Positions 1-9,913 of a stretch of DNA of 64,000 nt are shown in pieces. The stretch spans positions 108,165 through 172,164 of the forward strand of contig REER01000077.1 in assembly GCA_007694945.1 (NCBI GenBank), in the 5' to 3' direction. Source of the DNA: Paracoccaceae bacterium. Lineage in GTDB: Bacteria; Pseudomonadota; Alphaproteobacteria; Rhodobacterales; Rhodobacteraceae. Position 1 is the stretch's first letter. Each line of letters starts with the position of its first letter. The notes under the pieces are model-generated. The model was not told where the DNA came from. It made no database searches and saw only the letters and a program-made list of their open reading frames with translations. The position numbers and the translations under genes were made by a program.

Positions 1-1176
1 GGCGGTGGCCGTCAGGACCCGCCCGACCTCGCGCAGGACGTGATCGCCAGCCTCATGGCCGAACTGGTCATTGAACGCCTTGAAATGGTCCACATCGAGC
101 GAGATCAGTGCCAGCGGGCGATCCTCATGGGCGGCGATGCTGAATTCGCGTGTCGCGCGCTCGATGAACCAGCGGCGGTTCCACAGCCCGGTGAGCGGGT
201 CACGAACTGATCGGTCATGCAATTCCTGCCGCAAGCGGACATTGGCAATCGCGAGGCTTATCTGTTCGCCACAGATCAGCGAGATATCCCAGCGGTTGCG
301 CAGCACTTCGTCGCGCATGTGCCGCATGATGCCACCTTCCTCGAACCCTTCGAACACAACATGCATCAAGCCGATGGTTTCACCATGTGCGATGATCGGC
401 AGGCAGAAATAGGGGGCGCCTTTGCTGCGCACATGATCGCAGGTGAACTGAATCGGTTTCATGCCAAAGGCATAGGCTCGCCCCCGGCGCAGCGCCCAGC
501 AATCGTCAGGGAGGATATGGGGCGCAAAATCGGGCATGGTGCCCCAGCTTGCCGCCAGTTTGAGGCTCGTGCGGTTGTCGTCATAGATGTACAGCGCACC
601 CTCGGCCTCGGGGATAAGTGTGTGCATGGCGCGCTGGATCACCATCAGCAATTCATCGATGGATTTCGCCGAATAGAGCCATTCGCTGGTCAGCGCGAGC
701 AACTGGCGCTCGGACTGGCGCAACTGCTCGGAATGGCGCATCTCTTCATTCTGCTCTTCCAGCGCCTTACGCTCGGTGATGTCGCGCATAGTCGAGATGA
801 ACTGCGTGTGCCGCCCGTTGGCATCATAGACGGGCATGACTTTCAGATCGACCCAGAAGGGCTCGCCCGACTTGGTGTAACACAGGATATCGGCGCGAAT
901 CTCGCGCCGTTGCGCGCAGGCCTGGCGGATCTTGCGCATCGTCTCCAAGTCGGTGTCCTGCCCCTGAAGGACAGTCCCGGGTTCCTTGCCCAGAACATCC
1001 GCCAGAGCGTAGCCCGTCTGGGCGATGAAGGCCGGGTTCACCCAGAGCGCGCACCGCTCGGGGTCGGCAATCACCACTCCATCCGAAGAGTGGCGCATGA
1101 CCAGATCGGCGTAAAAGCTCTCGGTATCCGGTATCGGCTCTGGCACGATTTGCGGCACGGTCTGACTGGCGCTCAT
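1..1176 (-). CDS. PAS-GAF-GGDEF sensor protein (putative diguanylate cyclase), C-terminus cut by window edge
   Basis: Reverse-strand reading from ATG at 1176: MSASQTVPQIVPEP...RHSSDGVVIADPERCALWVNPAF (PAS)...FISTMRDITERKALEEQ...DPLTGLWNRRWFIERATREFSIAAHEDRPLALISLDVDHFKAFNDQFGHEAGD (GGDEF start). Open to window start, so absent from the ORF list. Confidence 0.85.
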   Translation of the reverse strand, partial: MSASQTVPQIVPEPIPDTESFYADLVMRHSSDGVVIADPERCALWVNPAFIAQTGYALADVLGKEPGTVLQGQDTDLETMRKIRQACAQRREIRADILCYTKSGEPFWVDLKVMPVYDANGRHTQFISTMRDITERKALEEQNEEMRHSEQLRQSERQLLALTSEWLYSAKSIDELLMVIQRAMHTLIPEAEGALYIYDDNRTSLKLAASWGTMPDFAPHILPDDCWALRRGRAYAFGMKPIQFTCDHVRSKGAPYFCLPIIAHGETIGLMHVVFEGFEEGGIMRHMRDEVLRNRWDISLICGEQISLAIANVRLRQELHDRSVRDPLTGLWNRRWFIERATREFSIAAHEDRPLALISLDVDHFKAFNDQFGHEAGDHVLREVGRVLTATA

Positions 1177-1364
1177 GGCATGTCCTTGTCGCTCTGCAGG
1201 CAGATTAGGCCAGAGAGCTTAACAATTTCTTTCGCCCGGGCCTTTGCGGGGCGCCCATGCGCAGCGCGTGACACTCCCGCGCAAAGGCGATAGGTTGCCG
1301 CCAGAATCTGCAATGAGGCAAAGACCTCCATTGCAAGGGACATCTCACCAGGAAAGGAGAGACC

Positions 1365-2843
1365 ATGCTCGATACGACAACCGATCTGAAATCCATGCTC
1401 AGCGACCCGTCACTGCTGGAAACCCGCGCATTTGTGGCCGGGGAATGGGTCGATGCCGATGACGGCGCCACTTTTGATGTGCGCAACCCCGCGCGCGGCG
1501 ATGTCATTGCCAAGGTCGCCGATCTGGGCCGCGCCGAGACCTCGCGCGCCATTGCCGCTGCAGAAGAGGCGCGCCATGCCTGGGCCGCGCGCACGGGCAA
1601 GGAGCGTGCGGGCGTGCTGCGCAAATGGTATGATCTGATGATCGAGAATACCGAGGATCTCGCGCTGATCCTGACGGCCGAAATGGGCAAGCCGCTGGCC
1701 GAGGCGCGGGGCGAGGTCGCTTATGGCGCTGGCTTCATCGAGTGGTTCGGCGAAGAGGCCAAGCGCGTCTATGGCGAGACCATCCCCGGCCACCAGCCCG
1801 ACAAGCGCATCACAGTGCTGCGCCAGCCGATTGGCGTGGCGGCTTCGATCACGCCCTGGAATTTCCCTAATGCGATGATCGCGCGCAAGGTCGGTCCCGC
1901 GCTGGCCGTGGGCTGTGGCTTTGTGGCGCGCCCTGCGGCAGAAACCCCCCTTTCGGCGCTGGCCATGGCGGTGCTGGCCGAGCGGGCGGGTGTGCCCAAG
2001 GGCGTGCTGTCGATGATTACGTCCTCGCGGTCCTCGGATATCGGCAAGGAATTCTGCGAAAACCCGGTGGTGCGCAAGCTGACCTTTACCGGCAGCACGG
2101 AAGTTGGGCGCATCCTCCTGCGCCAGGCCGCAGATCAGGTGATGAAATGCTCGATGGAGCTGGGCGGGAATGCACCTTTCATCGTCTTTGATGATGCCGA
2201 TCTCGACAAGGCGGTCGAGGGTGCGATGATGTCCAAATTCCGCAACAACGGCCAGACCTGCGTCTGCGCGAACCGCATCTATGTACAGGCAGGCGTCTAT
2301 GACGCCTTTGCCGAGAAGCTGGGCAGGGCCGTTGCGGCGCTCAAAGTGGGCGACGGGCTTGCGGACGGGGTGCAGGCCGGGCCGCTGATCAATTCCGAGG
2401 CCGTGGACAAGGTCGAAGAGCATATCCGCGATGTTCTGGACCATGGCGGGCAGGTCGTCACTGGTGGCCAGCGTCACGAGCTGGGCGGCACCTTCTTCGA
2501 GCCCACTGTCGTGACAGGGGTCACGCAATCGATGAAGGTCGCGCAGGAAGAGACCTTCGGCCCGCTGGCACCGCTCTTCCGCTTCGAGAGCGAGGACGAG
2601 GTCATCGCGATGGCCAATGACACGATCTTCGGGCTGGCCTGTTATTTCTATGCCCGCGATGTGGGTCGGATCACGCGCGTGCAGGAAGCGCTTGATTACG
2701 GCATTGTCGGCGTGAATACCGGCATCATCTCGACCGAGGTCGCGCCCTTTGGAGGCGTCAAGCAATCGGGCCTTGGGCGTGAAGGGTCGCGCCACGGGAT
2801 CGAGGATTATCTCGAGATGAAATATGTCTGTCTGAGTATCTGA
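1365..2843 (+). CDS. gabD: NAD(P)-dependent succinate-semialdehyde dehydrogenase
   Basis: 492 aa ALDH; motifs [72 protein letters not shown]. Confidence 0.92.
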   Translation: MLDTTTDLKSMLSDPSLLETRAFVAGEWVDADDGATFDVRNPARGDVIAKVADLGRAETSRAIAAAEEARHAWAARTGKERAGVLRKWYDLMIENTEDLALILTAEMGKPLAEARGEVAYGAGFIEWFGEEAKRVYGETIPGHQPDKRITVLRQPIGVAASITPWNFPNAMIARKVGPALAVGCGFVARPAAETPLSALAMAVLAERAGVPKGVLSMITSSRSSDIGKEFCENPVVRKLTFTGSTEVGRILLRQAADQVMKCSMELGGNAPFIVFDDADLDKAVEGAMMSKFRNNGQTCVCANRIYVQAGVYDAFAEKLGRAVAALKVGDGLADGVQAGPLINSEAVDKVEEHIRDVLDHGGQVVTGGQRHELGGTFFEPTVVTGVTQSMKVAQEETFGPLAPLFRFESEDEVIAMANDTIFGLACYFYARDVGRITRVQEALDYGIVGVNTGIISTEVAPFGGVKQSGLGREGSRHGIEDYLEMKYVCLSI

Positions 2844-2855
2844 CCGGCAGGGTCG

Positions 2856-2879
2856 GGCACTGCGCATGCGCAGTGTCCG
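2856..2879. terminator. Palindromic hairpin downstream of gabD
   Basis: CACTGCGCATGCGCAGTG is a perfect 18-bp palindrome (2859-2876), with flanking GG/CC pairs. Confidence 0.45.
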
Positions 2880-3173
2880 GCCACCTTCACGGCAGAGGGG
2901 TGCTTGTCGCAAGCGCAGGGTTTGCGCTTGTGGAGATTCCTGTAGGCCTCGCCGGAAAAGATTTATCTAACATTGATTTTTTTGTTGCCGGGCATCCCGG
3001 CCAGCCCTACTTTTTCAAAGCAGGCAGGAAAAGGCCGTTAGCCGGAAGACTTACTCCTCGTTCCCTCCTTTCGGTGGACCCTTTCCTGCCTGCACCCGCA
3101 ACTGATGCGTCCCATCGCTTGCATATGGCCCCGTTTTTTCGGATAAGACAGCAGAGTAAGGAGAGGTCACGCC

Positions 3174-3485
3174 ATGCGCGCCCGGATTTATCGCCCGTCC
3201 CGTAACGCAATGCAGTCCGGCAATGCCAAGACCCATCACTGGGTGCTTGAATTCTCCCCCGAACAGGCGCGGCGGATCGATCCGCTGATGGGCTGGACGT
3301 CTTCTGGCGACATGAAATCGCAGGTGCAACTGCGGTTTGAGGACCGAGCTGCGGCAGAAGCCTACGCCGAGGCACATGGCATCGACGCTATTGTGATCGA
3401 GCCCAAGAGCCGCCGTCCCAACCTCCGCCCGGGTGGCTATGGTGACAATTTCGCGACCAACCGGCGGCAGGTCTGGACGCATTGA
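3174..3485 (+). CDS. ETC complex I subunit family protein (NDUFS4-like)
   Basis: 103 aa, [27 protein letters not shown]...[32 protein letters not shown]...[16 protein letters not shown], typical of alphaproteobacterial NDUFS4 homologues. Confidence 0.85.
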   Translation: MRARIYRPSRNAMQSGNAKTHHWVLEFSPEQARRIDPLMGWTSSGDMKSQVQLRFEDRAAAEAYAEAHGIDAIVIEPKSRRPNLRPGGYGDNFATNRRQVWTH

Positions 3486-3591
3486 GTCGGCGTCCGGACC
3501 CGGGACAGGCGCTGTCCAGGCGGTGCGTCACTTCTGCATTGCGACGGTGGGAAAAAAGGGCCCTGAAGCCAGCACAGAGCCCTCAGGATGG

Positions 3592-3867
3592 TCAATTGTT
3601 CCCGCGCAGCGCCTCCGGGTGCTCGGCCAGAAAAGTCTTTAACGCCTTGTAGAGTGCGCGCGCGTTCGTCAGATCATCGTGGTGCAGGGCATCGGCGATG
3701 TCCTCGCAGATCATCTGCTGCACTTTCTGCGGTCCGTGATGGATGTGCATCAGATATTCGCCCAGTTCTGCTGCTGAGACGGCGTCCAGATGCTCGTGAA
3801 CTGCAATGGCCTCAATTTGTTCGCGGCTCAGGCATGTCATGTCCAGGATGTCGTTTTCATTGATCAT
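3592..3867 (-). CDS. Small conserved hypothetical protein (91 aa)
   Basis: Complete ORF MINENDILDMTCLSREQIEAIAVHEHLDAVSAAELGEYLMHIHHGPQ... Confidence 0.6.
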   Translation of the reverse strand: MINENDILDMTCLSREQIEAIAVHEHLDAVSAAELGEYLMHIHHGPQKVQQMICEDIADALHHDDLTNARALYKALKTFLAEHPEALRGNN

Positions 3868-4185
3868 GGTTCAATCCTCCTCCAACCGCAGAGAATACCA
3901 CGCAAAGCCGATTTAGCACATTGCTTTGAGTCAACCGACGTACGACGCCGCCTGAATGCTGATCTGGTCTCCGGATATCGCTTTCCTCCAACTGATCGCG
4001 GGCAAGCAGGATGCGCATCTGATGGAGGTCACTGCCGTCAAACTCGCTTAGAACGGTGCCGCGCGGGCCATCGGCTGGTATCTTGATGCCGAGGACGGGC
4101 CTGTGCTGCTGCTCCATCCCGATCAGGAGAAATGCGTGATGCCATCGCCCGGAGTAATCCGACCCAGGCCTCGGTTGGGGATTGT

Positions 4186-4211
4186 GCGCCGCCTCGCGTA
4201 GCAGGCGGCGC
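4186..4211. terminator. GC-rich hairpin downstream of the LOG-family gene
   Basis: GCGCCGCCT-CGCGTAGC-AGGCGGCGC, 9-bp perfect stem between the 4242 stop and the small upstream ORFs. Confidence 0.45.
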
Positions 4212-4241
4212 GTTGAAGTTGGCCAATCAAGGGCGCGGCGC

Positions 4242-5063
4242 TCAGCATTCCGCCTCAAACCCGTCGATGATCGCAATCGCGTCATCGGCGGTTTCGGCAT
4301 AATGGAACAAGTTCAGATCCTCCGGGCTTATGGTGCCTGCCTCGGCCAGTGCTTCCCAGTTGATGATCCTGGTCCAGAAATCACGCCCGAACAGGATGAA
4401 GGGCATCTTGTGCATCCGGTCGGTCTGGATCAACGTCAGCGTCTCGAAAAGTTCGTCCATTGTGCCGAAGCCGCCTGGAAAGACCGTGATCGCCTTGGCG
4501 CGCATCAGGAAATGCATCTTGCGGATGGCGAAATAGTGAAAGTTGAAGCACAGATCGGGTGTGACATAGTCATTCGGAGCCTGCTCATGCGGCAGCACGA
4601 TATTAAGGCCGATGGAAATCCCGCCTGCCTCCTTCGCACCCAGATTACCCGCCTCCATCACGCCTGGCCCGCCGCCTGTCACGATCACATCCTCGCGCCC
4701 GTAGCTCTGGACCGAGCGCAGGGTCATCGCGTGGGCAAACTCGCGCGCGACTTGATAGAAGCGTGCAAGGTCTTTCATCATTGGCGTGCGCGGGGGGCTG
4801 GGGTCGTCGGGGCGGCGAATGCGCGCGCCACCGAACATGACAATGGTGGACTGGATGCCGCGCTCGTTCATCAGCAGGTCGGGCTTGAGCAGCTCCAGTT
4901 GCAGCCGTACCGGGCGCAGCTCGTCGCGCAGCATGAAATCGCCATCGGCAAAGGCCAGACGATAGGCCGGATGGCGCGTCTGGGCGGTGTCCGGCGCCTC
5001 GTCCCAATGGCGGATATCTTCCTGTGCATCGGGGAAGGGCCGGAACTTGCTCTGGTCTTTCAT
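4242..5063 (-). CDS. LOG family protein (lysine-decarboxylase-like / cytokinin riboside 5'-monophosphate phosphoribohydrolase-like)
   Basis: Reading from ATG 5063 (MKDQSKFRPFPDAQEDIRHWD...); motifs VTGGGPGVMEAGNLGAKEAGG and FPGGFGTMDELFE. The 5339 start in the ORF list overruns divergent dapD. Confidence 0.88.
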   Translation of the reverse strand: MKDQSKFRPFPDAQEDIRHWDEAPDTAQTRHPAYRLAFADGDFMLRDELRPVRLQLELLKPDLLMNERGIQSTIVMFGGARIRRPDDPSPPRTPMMKDLARFYQVAREFAHAMTLRSVQSYGREDVIVTGGGPGVMEAGNLGAKEAGGISIGLNIVLPHEQAPNDYVTPDLCFNFHYFAIRKMHFLMRAKAITVFPGGFGTMDELFETLTLIQTDRMHKMPFILFGRDFWTRIINWEALAEAGTISPEDLNLFHYAETADDAIAIIDGFEAEC

Positions 5064-5151
5064 GCGGGGGGCGTCCTTGCGTGAATTGCAGTCTCTCGCG
5101 CCCGAGGCTATAGCGAGGGCCAACAGATGACCAGAGCCATGGAGCCCGCCA

Positions 5152-5982
5152 ATGACCGACACAGCCGCACTGGAGACTGCCATCGAGGCCGCATGGGAGG
5201 CGCGCGACAGCATCACGCCCGCAACGGGCGGCGCAATGCGCGAGGCGATCGAGGCGACGCTCGAGGCGCTTGACTCGGGCGCGCTGCGCGTCGCCGAGCG
5301 GCAGGTTAATGGTGATTGGCATGTCAACCAGTGGGCCAAGAAGGCCGTTCTTCTAGGGTTTCGCCTTCATGACATGGAGAAGCACTCGGGCGGCCCGCAG
5401 GGCGGCCATTGGTGGGACAAGGTCGACAGCAAATTCGCGGACTGGAAAAAGAAGGACTGGAAGGCCGCCGGCTTTCGCGCCGTGCCCAACTGCGTGGTGC
5501 GCAAATCGGCCTATATCGCACCCGGTGTGGTGCTGATGCCCAGCTTCGTAAATCTCGGCGCATATGTCGACAGCGGCACGATGGTCGATACCTGGGCCAC
5601 GGTGGGGTCCTGCGCGCAGATCGGCAAAGGCGTGCATCTCTCGGGCGGTGTAGGTATCGGCGGCGTGCTGGAGCCGATGCAGGCGGGGCCGACGATCATC
5701 GAGGACAACTGCTTCATCGGCGCGCGCTCGGAAGTCGTCGAGGGCTGCATCGTGCGCGAAGGCTCGGTACTGGGCATGGGCGTGTTCATCGGCAAATCCA
5801 CCAAGATCGTGGATCGCGAGACCGGCAATGTCTCCTATGGCGAGGTCCCGCCCTATTCGGTTGTGGTGTCGGGCTCGATGCCCTCGAAGAACGGCATCAA
5901 TCTCTATTGCGCCGTGATCGTCAAACGCGTGGACGCGCAGACCCGTTCCAAGACCGGCATCAACGAGCTTCTGCGCGACTGA
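5152..5982 (+). CDS. dapD: 2,3,4,5-tetrahydropyridine-2,6-dicarboxylate N-succinyltransferase
   Basis: 276 aa; left-handed beta-helix hexapeptides; [51 protein letters not shown]. Confidence 0.95.
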   Translation: MTDTAALETAIEAAWEARDSITPATGGAMREAIEATLEALDSGALRVAERQVNGDWHVNQWAKKAVLLGFRLHDMEKHSGGPQGGHWWDKVDSKFADWKKKDWKAAGFRAVPNCVVRKSAYIAPGVVLMPSFVNLGAYVDSGTMVDTWATVGSCAQIGKGVHLSGGVGIGGVLEPMQAGPTIIEDNCFIGARSEVVEGCIVREGSVLGMGVFIGKSTKIVDRETGNVSYGEVPPYSVVVSGSMPSKNGINLYCAVIVKRVDAQTRSKTGINELLRD

Positions 5983-6014
5983 GCCTTTATCTTGCCGTGA
6001 AATACTCACGGGGT

Positions 6015-6042
6015 GTCTCAAGGGGGCACGCCCCCTTGAGAC
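6015..6042. terminator. Stem-loop between convergent dapD and tsaC (1 of 2)
   Basis: GTCTCAAGGGGG-CACG-CCCCCTTGAGAC, 12-bp perfect stem. Confidence 0.6.
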
Positions 6043-6045
6043 AGA

Positions 6046-6075
6046 GAGTTTGAGGGATGTCAGTCCCTCAAACTC
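6046..6075. terminator. Stem-loop between convergent dapD and tsaC (2 of 2)
   Basis: GAGTTTGAGGGA-TGTCAG-TCCCTCAAACTC, 12-bp perfect stem. Confidence 0.6.
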
Positions 6076-6079
6076 CCTC

Positions 6080-7045
6080 TCAGGTCAGCCGCGGCGCAGC
6101 GGCCCGGCGCAACCGGTCATTGATTGCCACCCCCAGCCCAACCTCCGGCACAGGCGCCACGGCAATCGGCCTTCCCATGGCGTCAGCGGCATGCAGCACT
6201 GCAAAGAGCCGCGCCGCCGCCTCTTCCAGATCGCCTGCCTCGGAGAGCGTCAGCTCCGCCCCAGCGCAGCCTGGCCCGAAGCCGATCCAGACCTCGCCCG
6301 GCGCTGGCTCGTGCGCCCCGAGCCGCAGCGCCGCGCGCGGGGCGTAATGCGAGGCAAGCTGCCCCGGCGCCGTCACCCTGTCATCTGTAACCCGCGCCGC
6401 AGGCGCGGCCCCCAGAACGCGCGCGAGCGCCTCCTCGCTGACCCCTCCCGCGCGCAACAGCACCGCGCGCCTGTTCTCAAACCCGAGGATTGTCGACTCC
6501 ACTCCCACCGGGCAGGGCCCGCCATCGAGCACGGCTGCAATCCGTCCACCCAGGCCCTCAAGCACATGCCGCGCTTCGGTCGGGCTGATCCGCCCCGAGG
6601 GATTGGCCGACGGCGCGGCCAGCGGCCCGCCAAACTCGGCAAGCACCGCTTGCGCCAACGGATGCGCGGGGACGCGCAGCGCGACTGTGGGCAGGCCTGC
6701 TGTCACCGCCTCGGCCAGACCATGGCCCGTCCGCAAGGGGGCGACGAGCGTGAGCGGGCCGGGCCAGAAGGCGCGGGCGCAAGCCCGCGCTTCATCGGAA
6801 AGATCCGCCAATTCCTCAACGGCCTCGAGCGAGGGCAGATGCACAATCAGCGGGTTATGCGCGGGCCGCCCCTTGGCCGCAAAGATCGCAGCCACTGCCG
6901 CCGTGTTCCGGGCATCCCCGGCCAGCCCGTAGACTGTCTCTGTCGGCAGCGCGACCAGTGCACCGTCGCGCAACAGCGCGCAGGCGCGCGCCACCCCTCG
7001 GGCATCGGGGTGCAGCTCTTCGGTGGCAATGGGCGCGACATGCAT
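6080..7045 (-). CDS. tsaC: L-threonylcarbamoyladenylate synthase (Sua5/YciO/YrdC family)
   Basis: 321 aa; ALPTETVYGLAGDA, KGRPAHNPLIVHL, APSANPSGRISPT, STILGFE. Confidence 0.9.
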   Translation of the reverse strand: MHVAPIATEELHPDARGVARACALLRDGALVALPTETVYGLAGDARNTAAVAAIFAAKGRPAHNPLIVHLPSLEAVEELADLSDEARACARAFWPGPLTLVAPLRTGHGLAEAVTAGLPTVALRVPAHPLAQAVLAEFGGPLAAPSANPSGRISPTEARHVLEGLGGRIAAVLDGGPCPVGVESTILGFENRRAVLLRAGGVSEEALARVLGAAPAARVTDDRVTAPGQLASHYAPRAALRLGAHEPAPGEVWIGFGPGCAGAELTLSEAGDLEEAAARLFAVLHAADAMGRPIAVAPVPEVGLGVAINDRLRRAAAPRLT

Positions 7046-7169
7046 CGGGTGACGTGGCGTTTCAGTTCAGATATGCGCCCCGAGGCTTTATGACGGAGGC
7101 TGGACTTGCCATAGGCGCTTGCGCTGATCTTGCCAAGTCCTGCCCGATACAACCTCACGGAGCTCCGCC

Positions 7170-8876
7170 ATGCCCTATCGCGCGCCCCTCACCGATTTCA
7201 GCTTCCTGCTCGATCAGATCGTCGATTTCGACAAGGTTCGCGCGACTGAGCGCTTTGCCGAGGCCACGCCCGAGACCACCGATGCGATCCTGACTGAAGC
7301 CGCACGGCTCTGCGAAGAGGTCATGGCCCCGCTCAACCGCACAGGCGATCTGCACCCGGCGAGATTGGAGAACGGGGTGGTACGGACCCCACCGGGCTTT
7401 GCCGAGGGCCATCGCGCCATTGCCGAGGGCGGCTGGCTGGGCATCGCCGCGGCGCCCGAGTATGGCGGCATGGGACTGCCGCAGACACTCGCCAGCGCGG
7501 TCAACGACATGATGTCGGCGGCCTGCCTAGCTTTGCAGGTCAACCCCTTGCTGTCGCTGGGGCAGATCGAGGCGCTGGAGCATCATGCCAGTGACGAGAT
7601 CAAGGCGCTCTATCTGCCCAAGCTGATTTCTGGCGAATGGACCGGCACGATGAACCTGACCGAACCTGAAGCTGGCTCTGATGTGGGGGCGCTGCGGACC
7701 AAGGCCGAGCCCAATCAGGACGGCAGCTATGCGATCACGGGGCAGAAGATCTACATCACATGGGGGGACCATGATTTCGGCGGCAATGTCTGCCATCTGG
7801 TGCTCGCGCGCCTGCCCGACGGAGCACCGGGCACCAAGGGGATCAGCCTCTTCATGGTGCCCAAGCTGCTGCCAGATGCGAATGGCAATCCGGGCGAGCG
7901 GAATGCGCTGCGCGTGGTCTCGCTCGAGCACAAGCTGGGCCTGCATGGCTCGCCCACGGCGGTAATGGCATATGACCGCGCCACAGGCTGGCTTGTCGGC
8001 GAGGAACATGGCGGCATGGCGGCGATGTTCACCATGATGAATAATGCCCGCGTCGGTGTGGGAGTGCAGGGTATCGGCATTGCCGAAGGTGCCTATCAGC
8101 ACGCGCTGCATTACGCGCAGGAACGTCGACAGGGCCGCACGCCGTGCTCGGCCAAGGGCGCGATCATCGAACATGTCGATGTGCGCCGGATGCTGGCGGT
8201 CATGAAAGCCGAGATTTTCGCAATCCGGGCCATCGCGCTGGCCAATTCGGTCGCAATCGACATGGCCACAGCCACCGGCTCGGAGGACTGGGCCGCGCGG
8301 GCAGCATTCTTGACTCCGATCACCAAGGCCCATGGCACGGATATCGGCATCGAAGTGGCAAATCTGGGCATCCAGATCCATGGCGGGATGGGCTTTGTCG
8401 AGGAAACGGGTGCCGCGCAATATCTGCGAGATGTCCGAGTGACGGCGATCTATGAGGGCACCAATGGCATTCAGGCCATGGATCTGGTCGCGCGCAAGAT
8501 GATGGACAGCGGAGAGGCCGCCTTCCGCCTGTTGCAGGAGATCGAAGACTGCGCAGAGGCCGCCCGCGCCGTGCTGCCCGATCTGGCCGAAGAGGTCTGG
8601 CAGGCCGCCGAATCACTGCGCGAGACTACCGAATGGCTTCTGGCCCAGGAGCTTAATGAGCGTTTTGCAGGTGCGACCGCCTATCTGCGCGCCTTCGCCC
8701 GCGTTCTGGGGTCTCATTACCACCTGAAAGCTGCGCTGACCGAGGATGGCGCGCGCCGGGCTCTTGCGCGCGTGTTCATATTCCGTATTCTGCCCGAGCA
8801 TGTCGGGCTCCTGGCACAAGCACGCGCCGGGGCCGATTGTCTCTATGCCCTTTCGGATGATGATCTCGCAGCATGA
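7170..8876 (+). CDS. Acyl-CoA dehydrogenase with extended C-terminal domain (FadE/DmdC-like)
   Basis: 568 aa; MNLTEPEAGSDVGALRTKAE, GLHGSPTAVMAYD, GIQIHGGMGFVEETGAAQYLRDVRVTAIYEGTNGIQAMDLVARK. Confidence 0.88.
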   Translation: MPYRAPLTDFSFLLDQIVDFDKVRATERFAEATPETTDAILTEAARLCEEVMAPLNRTGDLHPARLENGVVRTPPGFAEGHRAIAEGGWLGIAAAPEYGGMGLPQTLASAVNDMMSAACLALQVNPLLSLGQIEALEHHASDEIKALYLPKLISGEWTGTMNLTEPEAGSDVGALRTKAEPNQDGSYAITGQKIYITWGDHDFGGNVCHLVLARLPDGAPGTKGISLFMVPKLLPDANGNPGERNALRVVSLEHKLGLHGSPTAVMAYDRATGWLVGEEHGGMAAMFTMMNNARVGVGVQGIGIAEGAYQHALHYAQERRQGRTPCSAKGAIIEHVDVRRMLAVMKAEIFAIRAIALANSVAIDMATATGSEDWAARAAFLTPITKAHGTDIGIEVANLGIQIHGGMGFVEETGAAQYLRDVRVTAIYEGTNGIQAMDLVARKMMDSGEAAFRLLQEIEDCAEAARAVLPDLAEEVWQAAESLRETTEWLLAQELNERFAGATAYLRAFARVLGSHYHLKAALTEDGARRALARVFIFRILPEHVGLLAQARAGADCLYALSDDDLAA

Positions 8877-9913
8877 TGGACGGCTCTGACGCAGCAGGCA
8901 TTCGCCACCCCTTCTCGGACGCGCCCGAGGAGGGCTGCGTCACGCGTATCGCCAAAGGTGTGTTCTGGGCGCGGCTGCCGCTGCCGATGGCGCTTGATCA
9001 TGTCAATGTCTACATCCTTGACGAGGGCGATAGCTGGACCGTCTTCGACACTGGCGTCGACACCACCCGCGCTCGCGGCATCTGGGTCAAACTGTTGGCG
9101 GGGCCGTTGCGCGGCAAGCAGGTCCGCCGAGTAATTGCAAGCCACCATCACCCAGACCATATCGGGCTTGCGGGCTGGTTTCAGGCCGGGGGTGCCGAGC
9201 TTGTGACGACGCGTACCGCCTGGCTCTTTGCGCGGATGCTGACACTCGATGCGCAAGCCACACCGCCACCCGAGATGCTCACCTTCTGGCGCCGTGCGGG
9301 CATGCCATCCGAGATGATCGAGACCCGCACCAAGGAGCGTCCGTTCAATTTCTGCGACACGGTCGCGCCCCTGCCGCTGGGCTATCGGGCGCTGCGCGAG
9401 GGCGATGTTCTGCATGCGGGGGGGCGAGATTGGGATGTGCGCCTGGGTCAAGGCCACGCGCCCGACCAGATCACACTCTGGAGCCGCGACTGCAATCTGG
9501 TGCTGGGTGCGGATCAACTCTTGCCCAGTATCTCGCCCGTTCTGGGGGTCTATGCGACCGAACCCGAGGCCGATCCGGTGGCCGACTGGTTGGAGAGTTG
9601 TGCGCAACTGCAAGAACATGCGCGGTCGGATCATCTGGTGCTTCCGGGTCACAAACTGCCCTTTACCGGCCTTCCCCAGCGCCTCAGTCAGAAAATCGAG
9701 AACCATCTCGGCGCGCTCAAGCGGCTGGAGGCGCATCTGTCCACACCGCGCGTGGCGAGTGAGTGCTTCGAGATGTTGTTCAAGCGCCGTGTGACCGAGG
9801 CCAGCTATGGCCTCGCACTGGCCGAGACAATCGCGCATCTGAATCACCTGCACGCGCGTGGACGCGCGCGGCGCTGGCTGCGCGATGACGGGGTCTGGAT
9901 TTGGCAGGCATGA
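8873..9913 (+). CDS. MBL-fold metallo-hydrolase
   Basis: 346 aa; VIASHHHPDHIGLAGWF, GHAPDQITLW, VLPGHKLPF; 4-bp overlap with the upstream acyl-CoA dehydrogenase. Confidence 0.88.
   Translation: MMDGSDAAGIRHPFSDAPEEGCVTRIAKGVFWARLPLPMALDHVNVYILDEGDSWTVFDTGVDTTRARGIWVKLLAGPLRGKQVRRVIASHHHPDHIGLAGWFQAGGAELVTTRTAWLFARMLTLDAQATPPPEMLTFWRRAGMPSEMIETRTKERPFNFCDTVAPLPLGYRALREGDVLHAGGRDWDVRLGQGHAPDQITLWSRDCNLVLGADQLLPSISPVLGVYATEPEADPVADWLESCAQLQEHARSDHLVLPGHKLPFTGLPQRLSQKIENHLGALKRLEAHLSTPRVASECFEMLFKRRVTEASYGLALAETIAHLNHLHARGRARRWLRDDGVWIWQA

Noticed and set aside
217-1293. 358-aa plus-strand ORF
   Set aside because: Antisense to a clear PAS-GAF-GGDEF coding frame; composition typical of GC-rich shadow ORFs.
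1410-2912. 500-aa minus-strand ORF
   Set aside because: Shadow of gabD; no recognisable motifs, biased His/Arg/Asp content.
4182-5084. 300-aa plus-strand ORF
   Set aside because: Antisense to the LOG-family gene with diagnostic GGxGT motifs.
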